Positions 10,080-20,078 of a stretch of 64,000 nucleotides of DNA are shown one piece after another (the first letter of the stretch is position 1; every line of letters begins with the position of its first letter). The position numbers and the translations under genes were made by a program. Origin of the DNA: Sophora flavescens (Eukaryota > Streptophyta > Magnoliopsida > Fabales > Fabaceae); the NCBI GenBank assembly GCA_030762895.1, contig CM061069.1:84653048-84717047 (forward strand). Direction: 5' to 3'. The notes below the pieces were generated by a model, which was not told the DNA's origin, ran no database searches, and was given only the letters and a program-made list of their open reading frames with translations.

Positions 10080-10600
10080 CTTAGGATTTATAGGTTAGAA
10101 ATCTTTAAACTTTCCAATCTCTTAGACTTAGCATCCAAATATCTTAAGGAGCTCAAGTCCATGATCATTTTGGAAAACAATGAAAATTTAAACATTCAAA
10201 TCTCTTAGACTTAGCATCCAAATATATTACGGAGCTCAAGTCCATGATCATCTTGGAAAAATGAAAGTAATGCATCCTAGATTTAATAACATAGAATAAA
10301 CAAGTTAGAAATCCTTAAACTTTCCAATCTCTTATACTTAGCATCCAAATATCTTATGGAGCTCAAGTCCATGATCATTTTGGAAAACAATGGAAACTTA
10401 AACATTCCAATCTCTTAGACTTAGAATCCAAATATCTTATGGAGCTCAAGTCCATGATCATCTTGGAAAAATGAAAGTAATACATCCTAGCTTTAATAAC
10501 ATAGAATAAACAAGTTAGAAATCCTTAAACTTTCCAATCTCTTAAACTTAGCATCCAAATATCTTATGGAGCTTAAGTCCATGATCATTTTGGAAAAATA
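10080..10600 (-). repeat. Tandem block with core CCAATCTCTTAGACTTAG in gypsy-C left LTR arm
   Basis: At least five copies of a 60-65 bp core (CCAATCTCTTAGACTTAG ... GGAGCTCAAGTCCATGATCA ... TTGGAAAA) recur at alternating spacings of about 80 and 130 bp. Weaker copies flank it. The same block lies inverted at 14120-14680 in the other arm. Confidence 0.8.
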
Positions 10601-11106
10601 AAAACTCAAACATCCTAGTACCTAAACACTAAGTTTCGGCCATCATAGGATAATGAGGAAAAATATTCTTTGTTTAACAATAACTCTTAGGTTTAGAATC
10701 ACAAGGTATTAAGAGTTCTAAATCCATGATTATACTTGGAAAGTTGAAACATAGTATCCTAGGCTTACTTATTCGTATTTTCAGCCATCATTGGAACAAG
10801 CTATCAAAACTTCCAAAATTTATAGATTTAAGATCAATGGATAGTTAGAAACTCAATCACATGATCATATTCCAAAAGTTGAAAAAAAAACTTCCTAGGT
10901 CACAAATGCAAGCATTCAGTCTTCATTGGAAGAGATAAGTAGAGATTTTTGTTTTACATAACCTCTTAGTATGTGAAAATATAAGTTAATACAAGACTAT
11001 AGAAAGTGGTTTCAACTCAAAAGGAGTTTTCTACCATTTTAGAGAGATTTTAGAAGTTTAAAGCATATAAAGAACACATAAAGTAAACTAAGAAATAAAA
11101 GATTTC

Positions 11107-11905
11107 CTGCTTAAAGCATCCGCTACCACATTGGCCTTCCCAGGATGGTACAGTAATCCAAAATCATAATCTTTGATAAACTCCATCCATCTTCGCTGTC
11201 TCATATTCAATTATTTTTGATCAAATAGATACTTCAGGTTCTTGTGGTCACTGAAGACATTAAACTTTGCTCCATACAAAACGTGTCGCCATATCTTTAA
11301 TGCGAACACTATTGCTGCTAACTCCAAATCATGAGTCGGATAATTACTCTCATGAATTCTCAACTGTCGGGAAGCATACGCCACAACTCTTCCCTCTTGC
11401 ATCAGGACACAGCCTAAACCTTGGTATGACGCATCACAATATACGTCAAATTGTCCTAATGGATCTGGTAGGATCAACACAGGTGATGTAGTCAACCTAT
11501 CCTTCAGCTTTTGAAAACTTTGTTCACACTTGTCCGTCCATACAAAAGCTATATTTTTCCTCGTTAACAGCGTCATAGGCAACGCAATCTTAGAGAATCC
11601 CTCTATGAACCTCTGATAATATCCAGCTAGTCCTAGGAAACTCCGTACTTCACTTACTGACTTAGGTCGTTCCCACTTAAGAACTGACTCAACCTTAGCT
11701 GGATCTACGTCTATTCCTTTGTTATAAATCACATGACCTTGGAATTGTACTTTTTCTAGCCAAAACTCACACTTGGAAAGTTTGGCATAAAGCTTCCTAT
11801 CCTTCAAAACTCGCAACACCAATCTCAAATGTTCCTCATGCTCTTCCCGCGTACGAGAATAAATAAGAATATCGTTGATGAACACAACAACAAACTCATC
11901 GAGGA
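11107..11905 (-). pseudogene. pol: Gypsy-C RT-RNase H fragment (minus strand)
   Basis: The minus-strand protein reads MFLDEFVVVFINDILIYS, then RSFLGLAGYYQRFIEGF (RT thumb/connection), VYCDASYQGLGCVLMQ (RNase H, first catalytic Asp) and ends ADALSRKS. The RT active-site motif is FIND where gypsy RTs have FIDD, so one metal-binding aspartate is lost. A stop interrupts the frame near 11211. Directly after ALSRKS the sequence becomes LTR, so integrase is missing in this arm. The family is a Del/Tekay-like gypsy, judging by motif wording. Confidence 0.88.
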
Positions 11906-11939
11906 ACATTTGAGATTGGTGTTGCGAGTTTTGAAGGAT
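11799..11939. repeat. 39-bp fold-back at the centre of the gypsy-C palindrome
   Basis: 11799-11837 and 11901-11939 are inverted copies that encode EEHLRLVLRVLKD on opposite strands. They flank a 63-bp loop holding the RT active site. To the left pol reads on the minus strand, to the right on the plus strand, so this is the turn-round point of the structure. Confidence 0.88.
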
Positions 11940-12795
11940 TGTCTCAGACCTAGATCCTAGATTCACATCTAGATTTTGGAGACAATTGCAAAATGCCTTC
12001 GGAACAAAGTTGAGGATGAGTTCTGCTTATCATCCTGAAACTGATGGACAGTCAGAAAGGACAATTCAATCATTGGAGGATCTATTGAAAGCTTGTGTGT
12101 TGGAGCACACTGGCAGTTGGGATGAGTTCTTACCATTGATTGAATTTACTTATAACAATAGTTTCCATAGTAGTATCGGAATGGCACCATATGAGGCTTT
12201 GTATGGCAGAAAGTGTAGGACCCCGTTGTGTTGGTATGAGGCTGGTGAGAACCAAGTTTTGGGTCCAGATGTGGGGCAACAAACTATGGAGCAAGTCAGG
12301 AAGATACGGGAAAAGATGAAGGAAGCACAGGATAGGCAAAGGAGCTACAGTGACAAGAGGAGGAGACCATTAGAATTCCAGGAAGGCGATCACGTGTTTT
12401 TGAGAGTTACTCGGAAAACTGGAATTGGCAGAGCTATCAAATCCAGAAAACTTACTCCTTGATTCATTGGACCCTTTCAGATTCTTCGACGAATTGGTCA
12501 AGTAGCTTACCAAATTACCTTACCACCCAATCTTTCCAACCTTCATGATGTCTTTCATGTTTCTCAGTTGAGAAAGTATTATACAAATCCTTCACATGTC
12601 ATTGAGTTTGAGTCTATACAACTGCGAGAGAATCTAGAGCATGAGGCTTTACCTGTAAGGATCACAGATAGACGAATTAAGGAGCTTCGCAGTAAACAAA
12701 TTCCTTTCGTTAAGGTCGTATGGGATGAAACTACTGGAGATGCTACTTGGGAACGCGAGGAGGATATGCAACAACAATATCCACATTTTTTCTAA
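11937..12795 (+). pseudogene. pol: Gypsy-C integrase, C-terminal half (plus strand)
   Basis: Reading starts at IVSDLDPRFTSRFWRQLQ (second Asp of the DDE triad), then YHPETDGQSERTIQSLED (catalytic Glu) and FTYNNSFHSSIGMAPYEALY. A TGA at about 12460 breaks the frame, which resumes in IGPFQILRRIGQVAY and LHDVFHVSQLRKY, and ends WEREEDMQQQYPHFF. The N-terminal zinc domain and first catalytic Asp are missing. The polypurine-like TTTTAAGAGGGGTAGTAA and the 3' LTR follow at once. Confidence 0.9.
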
Positions 12796-12828
12796 GGTAC
12801 GTAAATTTCGAGGACGGAATTTTCTTTT

Positions 12829-12842
12829 AAGAGGGGTAGTAA
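12829..12842 (+). promoter_or_regulatory. Gypsy-C polypurine tract (plus arm)
   Basis: AAGAGGGGTAGTAA lies directly before the LTR start TGTAACACC. The same tract, on the minus strand, precedes the 3' LTRs of gypsy-A (27642-27660) and gypsy-B (31912-31926). Confidence 0.75.
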
Positions 12843-13450
12843 TGTAACACCTGATTTTAATTATGTTGTTCAACCGGTTAAAATATAATTAAATTATATT
12901 TTAAATTTGAGAGTTAGAAAGTGTTTTTGATTAAAATAAAATCATATTCATAGTCTACTTTATGGTAGAGGGTTGCGGTAAAATTTTCGGTTGAAAATTC
13001 AGACGAAAGCCGGTCTGTGTTTTCAATGCCGGTACAAGTTTGTTGTGCAGAAAACCTAATTTTGACCCGTGAACGAGATAGTTAGTGTTTTTATTATGTT
13101 TCCTTCAACTTTGGTTATTTTGAAAATTTTCGCTCAAAAATAAAATAAAATGTTTTATTCGGGCGAAAACGTCGGAAGAATTACGAGCGGAAATGCAACC
13201 GAGTACGAAATGGAGCAGAATAGGAGACATAAAAGGCTTGAGGTGAGATGAGGGAGTGAGGTGAATCACTAGAGGTATGGCCTAAGCTACCTCCTAAAAA
13301 GTGGTCATGATGGACTTTTTGAAATATATCATATTATATTCTGAAAACCTATTTTTCTCTTTCCTCTTCAACCAAACAAGGCACAAGGTCAAAACCTGCT
13401 CTCCAAGCTCATTCCTCTGTCCTCAATTTCGTGCCACTCTCTCCCCTCTC

Positions 13451-13460
13451 TCTATATATA
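13451..13460 (+). promoter_or_regulatory. TATA box in gypsy-C LTR
   Basis: TCTATATATA lies in a CT-rich stretch about 600 bp into the LTR. The inverted arm lacks this part, so only the plus-strand LTR could still initiate transcription, towards Copia-2 RT. Confidence 0.5.
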
Positions 13461-15702
13461 CCCCTTTCATTTTCACTTTATCATCTTCCTCCTTCAACCT
13501 CCATTAAACCTTCATCTTCTTCTTTCTTCTAAAAGTTCAAGCTCTTAAAGCTTTAGTTTTTATTCGTCTTTTCTACTTAAGTTCTTCATTAAAGTTCTTC
13601 CTTATACTAAGGGTAATGCTCTCATATGAATCTTTTTGTAAGTTTCATCTTTTATTTCTTATTTTACATTATGTGTTCTTTATATGCTTTAAACTTCTAA
13701 AATCTCTCTAAAATGGTAGAAAACTCCTTTTGAGTTGAAATCACTTTATATAGTCTTGTATTAACTTATATTTTCACATACTAAGAGGTTATGTAAAACA
13801 AAAATCTCTACCTATCTATTCCAATGAAGGCCGAATGCTTGTATTTGTGACCTAGGAAGTTTTTGTTTCAACTTTTGGAATATGATCATGTGATTGAGTT
13901 TCTAACTATCCATTCATCTTAAATCTGTAAATCTTGGAAGTTTTGATAGATTGTTCCTATGATGGTTGAAAATATGAATAAGTAATCCTAGGATACCATG
14001 TTTCAACTTTCCAAGTATGATCATGGATTTAGAACTCTTAATACCTTGTGATTCTAAACCTAAGAGTTATTGTTAAACAAAGAATATTTTTACTCATCAT
14101 CCTATGATGACCGTAACTTAGTGTTTAGGTACTAGGATGTTTGAGTTTTTATTTTTCCAAAATGATCATGGACTTAAGCTCCATAAGATTATTGGATGCT
14201 AAGTCTAAGAGATTGGAAGGTTTAAGGATTTCTAACTTGTTTATTCTATGTTATTAAAGCTAGGATGTATTACTTTCATTTTTCCAAGATGATCATGGAC
14301 TTGAGCTCCATAAGATATTTGGATGCCAAGTCTAAAAGATTGGAATGTTTAAGTTTCCATTGTTTTCCAAAATGATCATGGACTTGTGCTCCATAAGATA
14401 TTTGGATGCTAAGTATAAGAGATTGGAAAGTTTAAGGATTTCTAACTTGTTTATTCTATGTTATTAAATCTAGGATGCATTACTTTCATTTTTCCAAGAT
14501 GATCATGGACTTGAGCTCCGTAATATATTTGGATGCTAAGTCTAAGAGATTGGAATGTTTAAATTTTCATTATTTTCCAAAATGATCATGGACTTGAGCT
14601 CCATAAGATATTTGGATGCTAAGTCTAAGAGATTGGAAAGTTTAAAGATTTCTAACCTATAAATCCTATGAAGGCCGAACCTAGAAGGTTATGGACCTAG
14701 GATACTTTGTTCTTATTTTTCCAAAATGATCATGGTTTTGAGCTCCTTAATACATATGGATGCTAAACCTAAGAGATTAGAAAGTTTAGTGAATGCTAGC
14801 CTATTTTACTAGCCTTGACCGAATACCCTAAGTTTATAACTTGGTGGGATTTTAATTCAACTTTGTTAAGTGATCATTGTTTATGAACTCCTAACACTTA
14901 AGGATCATAAATCCATGAGTTGTATAATTTTCGGGAATATCTAACCCTAAGAACTAGTCTTGGCCGAACCTATACCTTGTGGTTTAGTGTTCTTGTTTGA
15001 TTTTAACTTGTGATTTTGTGTTCATAACCTTAGACTTCCATCGCGGAGGAAACAAGGACGTTCGTGGTATACCTCTTCGAGCATCTAATCTCCTTACCTT
15101 CACAGAAGGTGGAGTTAGTACTTTGTGGTGTGACAACGAGGAGCTTCGAGTTCGGGAGTCCGGTGATAACCCAGGTGGGGGAAAGAACCAACCTATCGTC
15201 GGAATGGATAAGTAGTAGATTATATAATAATTGTGTAGGGCGACCTAAACCCTACTAGTAGTCGAGTAATCGACGAGACCAAAATCACATTGGAAACCTT
15301 TTTCTTAAAAACCAATGGCGATTCGGGGATTGTAGGTTTATCGATATTAGGTTGATTTTAGATTGTTGATGGTTGATTTGATTTTACTACCTTTATTGAA
15401 TTGATTTTGTGCTATATTGGTGATATGGAAATATTTGGATTGATATTGTGTTATGCATGATCTGCCTGGTTTGTATTATTATGCTTAGTGGTTTTTAAGC
15501 AAAGATATGTATGTTGTCTAAGAGATGATTGTTTTGGGTGTGAGGATAATGATGGTTTAGAAGTGGCTAACCTAGATGATGTATGTTAAAGAGGTGTTAT
15601 GGCATAGAATATGTGTCAAGTTCTAAAGAAAGGTTAAGGCACTAGGATGTTGCTAAAACGGGTTGGTGAGATTCAAGTATAGGTGTTGTTGTCCACAACC
15701 GT

Positions 15703-15906
15703 TTATTGGTAATATAATACACAAAGATGAAAGTGTATTGGTAATATAATACACAAGGACATCTGTGTATTGGTAATATGATACACCGTGTATTGGTAAT
15801 ATAATACACGTAAAACCCCTTCCGTGTATTGGTAATATAATACATGTAAAACACTTCTGTGTATTGGTAATATAATACACCATGTATTGGTAATATAATA
15901 CACGTA
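15703..15906 (+). repeat. Array of seven 22-bp palindromes in the gypsy-C right LTR
   Basis: These are the same unit as at 8791-9051, read in the opposite direction (GTGTATT, GGTAATAT, AATACAC). Two copies fewer than in the other arm shows that copy number changes. Confidence 0.9.
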
Positions 15907-16608
15907 AAAATCAAGAGTTCTCGCGAGACCACTTCCACCTTAGGAAATAGGTGTGCCACTATGGTGTCTTTGAGTAGCATGAGATTGGGGGTTGAGGATG
16001 ATATATTAACTTGAGGGTGATCTGTTAGTTATGTGCGTTGTTTGTCTGTGACAATTACTGTATGATTTACTATGACTCTTTTCCGCTTTTTGATGATAGA
16101 TCTATTTTCTTATCCCTTATGTTTCTGTATTCTTGTGGGTTGCTTTACTTACATTAGAAGACCCGATGGAGGATTATGTTGCTGAGGAGCTGGACGGAGC
16201 TCTGTATGAAACAGAGGTTGCTGAGGAATTGCATGGAACTCCTTACGAACCAGACACTGGAGGTCGAGCTGTGATCCATGTCGAGTACAGTATAGATAGT
16301 ATGGCCAGTGTGTCTAAGAAGGAGTATTTTTATATGTTTCCTCTAAGTATGGCTTTTATTTTAAGTTTATGCCGTGAGGGATCCTACTGAGAGGATTCCC
16401 TCAACAGTGTTTTGGTAATGTAATAAATAAACAGGTGTGTATTTATATATATTACAACCTTGGTGTGTTTAATTTACAGAAGTTATATGATTGTTTAAAT
16501 AAAGTTTTAATTTTTACGTACTTTTCACGCTAAGCGCGTGATTAAGGAATTAATTAATAAGGTTTTAAGCTAATAAAACACCGGGGCACAATGGGGTGTC
16601 TCACAAGT

Positions 16609-17930
16609 TCCACTGGTACTCTTTCTATCCAGTTTACAACCAGCAAATTCAGAGTCTGAATAGCTAATTAAAGTACATGTAGCTCCCTTGGGATACCATA
16701 ATCCCATGTCTTTTGTTCCTAACAGATACTTAATTATCCTTTTAACTGCTGTTAAGTGTGATGTTTTTGGATTTGCTTGATATCTAACACACATGCATAC
16801 ACTAAACATGATATCTAGCCTACTAGCAGTAAGATAAAGTAGTGAGCCTATCATACCTCTGAATTTAGAAACATCAACAGGTTTACCTTGCTCATCTTTG
16901 TCCAGATAATAGGAGGTACTCATTGGAGTAGCCATCTCCTTAACATTTTCCATGCCAAACTTCTTGATCAGCTCATTGCAGTACTTGGTTTGGCTAACAA
17001 AGATTCCATTTTTTTAGTTTGCTTTATTTGCAGTCTAAGGAAAAAGTTCAGCTCACTCATCATTGACATTTCAAACTCACTCTGCATAAGACTTGCAAAC
17101 ACATTGTACAAATGCTCATTAGTGGCACCAAAAATTATATCATCCACATATATTTGTACAAGTAAAATGTTGTGTCCCTTTTTCTAAATGAACAAAGTTG
17201 TGTCAACTTTACCTCTTTGAAATCCTTTTTCAATGAGAAAATTACGTAACCTTTCATACCAAACTCTAGGAGCTTGCTTTAAGCCATATAGTGCTTTAGA
17301 CAGTTTATAAACATGGTTAAGTAATTCATTATTCTCAAAACCAGGTGGTTGACCAACATACACTTCCTCTTGTATAAATCCATTTAAGAAAGCACTCTTA
17401 ACATCCATTTGATACAATTTAAATCCCATTATGCAAGCATAAGCAAGTAGCATTCTTATAGCTTCTAATCTTGCTACTGGTGCATATGTTTCATCATAAT
17501 ATATGCCTTATTCTTGGCTATACCCTTTGGCCAACAATCTAGCCTTGTTTCTTACAATTATACCATTTTCATCTAGTTTATTCCTAAAAACCCATTTTTT
17601 ACCTAATACTTGACAGTTCTTGGGTTTAGGCACTAGTTTCCAAACTTGGTTTGTTTCAAACTGGTTTAACTCATCTTGCATAGCCATCATCCAATGTTCA
17701 TCAATTATAGCATCATCTATGTTCTTAGGTTCTACTTGAGACACAAATGCCATATGATTACAAACATTTCTAAGAGATTGTCTAGTAGTTACCCCCTTTA
17801 TAATTTCACCAATGATGTTATCAATTGGATGATTTCTGAAAGTCCTCCATTCCTTTGGTAGGTCAGGCTGTTGTTCGGTTCGCTCCTGCTGCAGCGATTC
17901 GTGCTTTAAGCTTTCATCTTCTTCATTGTT
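16609..17930 (-). pseudogene. pol: Copia-2 reverse transcriptase and N-terminal RNase H (broken)
   Basis: On the minus strand the protein passes through WMMAMQDELNQFETNQVW, GKKWVFRNKLDENG, YQMDVKSAFLNGFIQEEVYV and YGLKQAPRVWYERL, then an intact YVDDIIFG active site near 17140, then GSLLYLTASRLDIMFSV and DRKSTSGT at the insertion point. These are the standard copia RT and RNase H blocks in order. Several stops and frame changes occur (for example after GYSQE and DTTLFI). Confidence 0.9.
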
Positions 17931-17941
17931 CTGTTTCTCTT

Positions 17942-18260
17942 CTAGTAGAGTTTTCTCAATTGAATCTTGAAGCCTTTGTCACATAGTTGACTGATACTTA
18001 ATAGGTTGTGTTTCAGTTCCTCAACATATAGTACATCCTTAACGTTTGTTGTTGAGTCACTTCCAATGTTGCCAATGCCAAGTATTCTCCCTTTATTGTT
18101 GTCTCCATAGGTAACACTACCACTCAACTTAGGGGTAAAGGAAATGAACTTGCTTTTGTCTCCAGTCATGTGCTTGGAACAACCACTGTCAAGATACCAT
18201 TTCACATTCTTGGCTTTCTAACACACCTACAAAACAGAATCATGTTTTGCTTTAGGTACC
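17942..18260 (-). pseudogene. pol: Copia-2 protease (broken), with integrase deleted downstream
   Basis: The minus-strand protein contains WYLDSGCSKHMTGD, the aspartic protease active site of copia elements (DSG), followed by GIGNIGSDSTTNVKDVLYV and HNLLSISQLCDKGF. A stop lies before WYLD. After FKIQLRKLY the sequence jumps at about 17940 to the acidic linker that normally precedes RT. The GAG-pre-integrase domain and the entire integrase are therefore absent, a deletion of roughly 1.3 kb judged by usual family length. Confidence 0.85.
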
Positions 18261-18267
18261 CAAATCT

Positions 18268-20029
18268 ATTTGGGTCCTTTTGAGTTAGTTGTAGCAATAG
18301 TTCCTTTAGGAACCCATATATACTTAGACTCATTATAAGCAGATTTCCTGTAATGACATGTAGAAGCTGTGTGACCTTTTCTAGCACAAAAATTGCATTT
18401 AACAAATGGTGTATTTGATGTCTTAGGCGTAGCAAAAAATTTCTTGAAAGATTTCTTATGTATCTTCGGTTTATAGCCTATTCCAGCCTTATCATAAACA
18501 CATTTTTGCTGTCCTAACAATGCATTCAAGTTATCTCTACCATTTGTGAACTTGGCTAAGTCATTTTTAAGTTTTTCAACCTCTTTAGTCAATGTACAGC
18601 TAGATGCATTCCAGATTTCTTTATCACTAGTAATTCTAGATATATCACCATTCAAATGATTTATATGTTTCTCCAACTTAGGACATTTATCATATATAGG
18701 TGCATCTAAAATAGTAGCTAGTTTTTCTTTTAAAGCACAATTTTCTGTTTTTAAGTGATCTACCTCTTTGTTTAAGACAGAAGTTTTCTCCTCTAAGCAT
18801 GTGATGGTTTTCTTAGACTTAGTTAGCAATCTAGCAAGTCTAATGGATTCTTTATGAAGTTCTTCAAAATCATTTTGCAATTCATCATAAGAAATTTGAT
18901 AATTATAACTTACTCCACTTTCTAAATCACTATGATTACTGGCCATCAAACACAAGTTTCCCTCCACAGATTCAAAATCGTCAGTGGAATCTACATCATT
19001 ATCACCCCAAGCAATGTAGGCCTTTCTTGGCTTTTTCCACTTCTTGTCCTTTGAGTCAAACTTTTCAGTTTTGTCCTTCTTTTGCAGCTTTGGACAGTCA
19101 AGCTTCATGTGGCCAATCTCTCCACATTCATAGCATGTGATGTTGTTGGAAGAGTTATCACCTTTGCTGTAATTTCTCCTTTGAAAGGTGGATGGCTTTA
19201 TTTTGAAGTTTCCTTTCTTCTTTAGGAACTTCTTAAAATTTCTAACTAGCATTCCCATCTCTTCTTCAGATTCAGCCTCTTGTTCTGTATTATCATCACT
19301 GTCTTCTATTTCTATGACTTGTGATTTTAGAGCCAATCCCTTCTTTCTTTTATCAGTTTCTTCACTCTCATTCAGTCTGTTCAACTCCAATTCATGTTCT
19401 TGCAATTTTCCAAACAGTGTGGCAATGGTCATTGATGAGAGATATCTAGATTCTGAGATTGCAGTGACTTTAGGTTGACATTCCCTGCTCAAGCATCTCA
19501 TTACTTTGTTAATTTGATCCTCATTGGAGATTGCTTTTCCAAGACCAGTCAATTGATTTACGATGTGTGCGAATCTATTTTGCATTTCAGTCATAGGTTA
19601 TCCTCGATTTATTCTGAACAACTCACACTCATGTGTGAGGGTGTTCATTCTTGATCTTTTGACATCTGAGGTTCCTTCATGTGTTACTTGCAATGTATCC
19701 CACATCTCCTTTGCTGATTTGCAATTTGAAACCCTGAAAAACTCATTACGGATTAAAGCAGATGTTATAATATTCTTAGCACGTGCATTATATTGAACTC
19801 TTTTCTTATCATCCTCATTCCATTCAGTTTTGGGCTTATTTCTTGGAGCACCATTAGCATCTACAGTAGGGGGGACAAATGGTCCATTTTCTACTGCATC
19901 CCATATGTCAACACTTACTGCCTCAAGAAAGATTACCATTCTTTCCTTCCAATAGCTATACTCAGATCCATTGAAGGTAGGCGGGCGTGCAAGGGAAGCC
20001 CCTTCATTCAAACAGTCGTTGGAAGCCAT
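18268..20029 (-). pseudogene. gag: Copia-2 gag (SIRE-type, about 585 codons, one premature stop)
   Basis: The start chosen is MASNDCLNEGASL, 35 bp after the primer site. The N-terminal gag core (PPTFNGSEYSYWKERM) and the WDTLQVTHEGTSDVK motif follow. A TAA at about 19598 breaks the frame just before MTEMQNRFAHIVNQL. The C-terminal half has a CCHC knuckle (CYECGEIGHMKLDC), a long coiled-coil-like stretch (residues rich in L, K, E) and a second CNFCARKGHTASTC knuckle. Gag length and the two knuckles fit SIRE elements. Confidence 0.9.
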
Positions 20030-20064
20030 ACTCTTATAGCTGTTAAGCCAAACTTCAGAATTTA

Positions 20065-20076
20065 GCTCTGATGCCA
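20065..20076 (-). promoter_or_regulatory. Copia-2 primer-binding site
   Basis: On the minus strand TGGCATCAGAGC follows the 5' LTR end (ACAACA plus two bases). It differs by one base from the usual initiator-methionine site TGGTATCAGAGC. Confidence 0.8.
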
Positions 20077-20078
20077 AT

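Larger units (their letters stand above)
8082..11100 (-). repeat. Gypsy-C LTR arm, minus orientation (5' part missing)
   Basis: The reverse complement aligns along its length with 13651-16603. It keeps the LTR end TGTCTCA, the 22-bp palindrome array, the block of roughly 80-170 bp repeats and an ORF-like stretch near the end. At about 11100 it fuses to pol sequence. The first 0.8 kb of the LTR, including the TATA box, is missing. Confidence 0.88.
7602..16603. mobile_element. Palindromic gypsy unit fused to a Cassandra-like LTR (gypsy-C unit)
   Basis: The unit is bounded by the 5-bp duplication CAAGT (7597-7601 and 16604-16608), and it divides the Copia-2 RNase H exactly. From left to right it holds: a 5S-bearing LTR on the minus strand (7602-8009); a 70-bp internal stretch ending in a tRNA-iMet primer site (8068-8078); a gypsy LTR arm on the minus strand (8082-11100); RT-RNase H on the minus strand (11107-11905); a short fold-back; an integrase half on the plus strand (11937-12795); and a full gypsy LTR on the plus strand (12843-16603). 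The two gypsy LTR arms are inverted copies of each other. Confidence 0.85.
12843..16603 (+). repeat. Gypsy-C 3' LTR, plus orientation (full, 3761 bp)
   Basis: It starts TGTAACACCTGATTTT after the polypurine tract and ends GGGGTGTCTCA next to the CAAGT duplication. It holds a TATA box, the tandem block (14120-14680) and seven 22-bp palindromes (15703-15906). From 13651 on it is the inverted counterpart of 8082-11100. Confidence 0.92.

Noticed and set aside
14997..15215. 72-codon open frame also present inverted at 9535-9753
   Set aside because: Conservation between the two arms is expected, because they are LTR copies. The gypsy-B relative does not keep this frame, so coding is unlikely.
12843..16603. 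Solo LTR explanation for the plus-strand gypsy LTR
   Set aside because: A polypurine tract and integrase lie directly upstream, so it is a 3' LTR. The duplication spans the larger unit starting at 7602.
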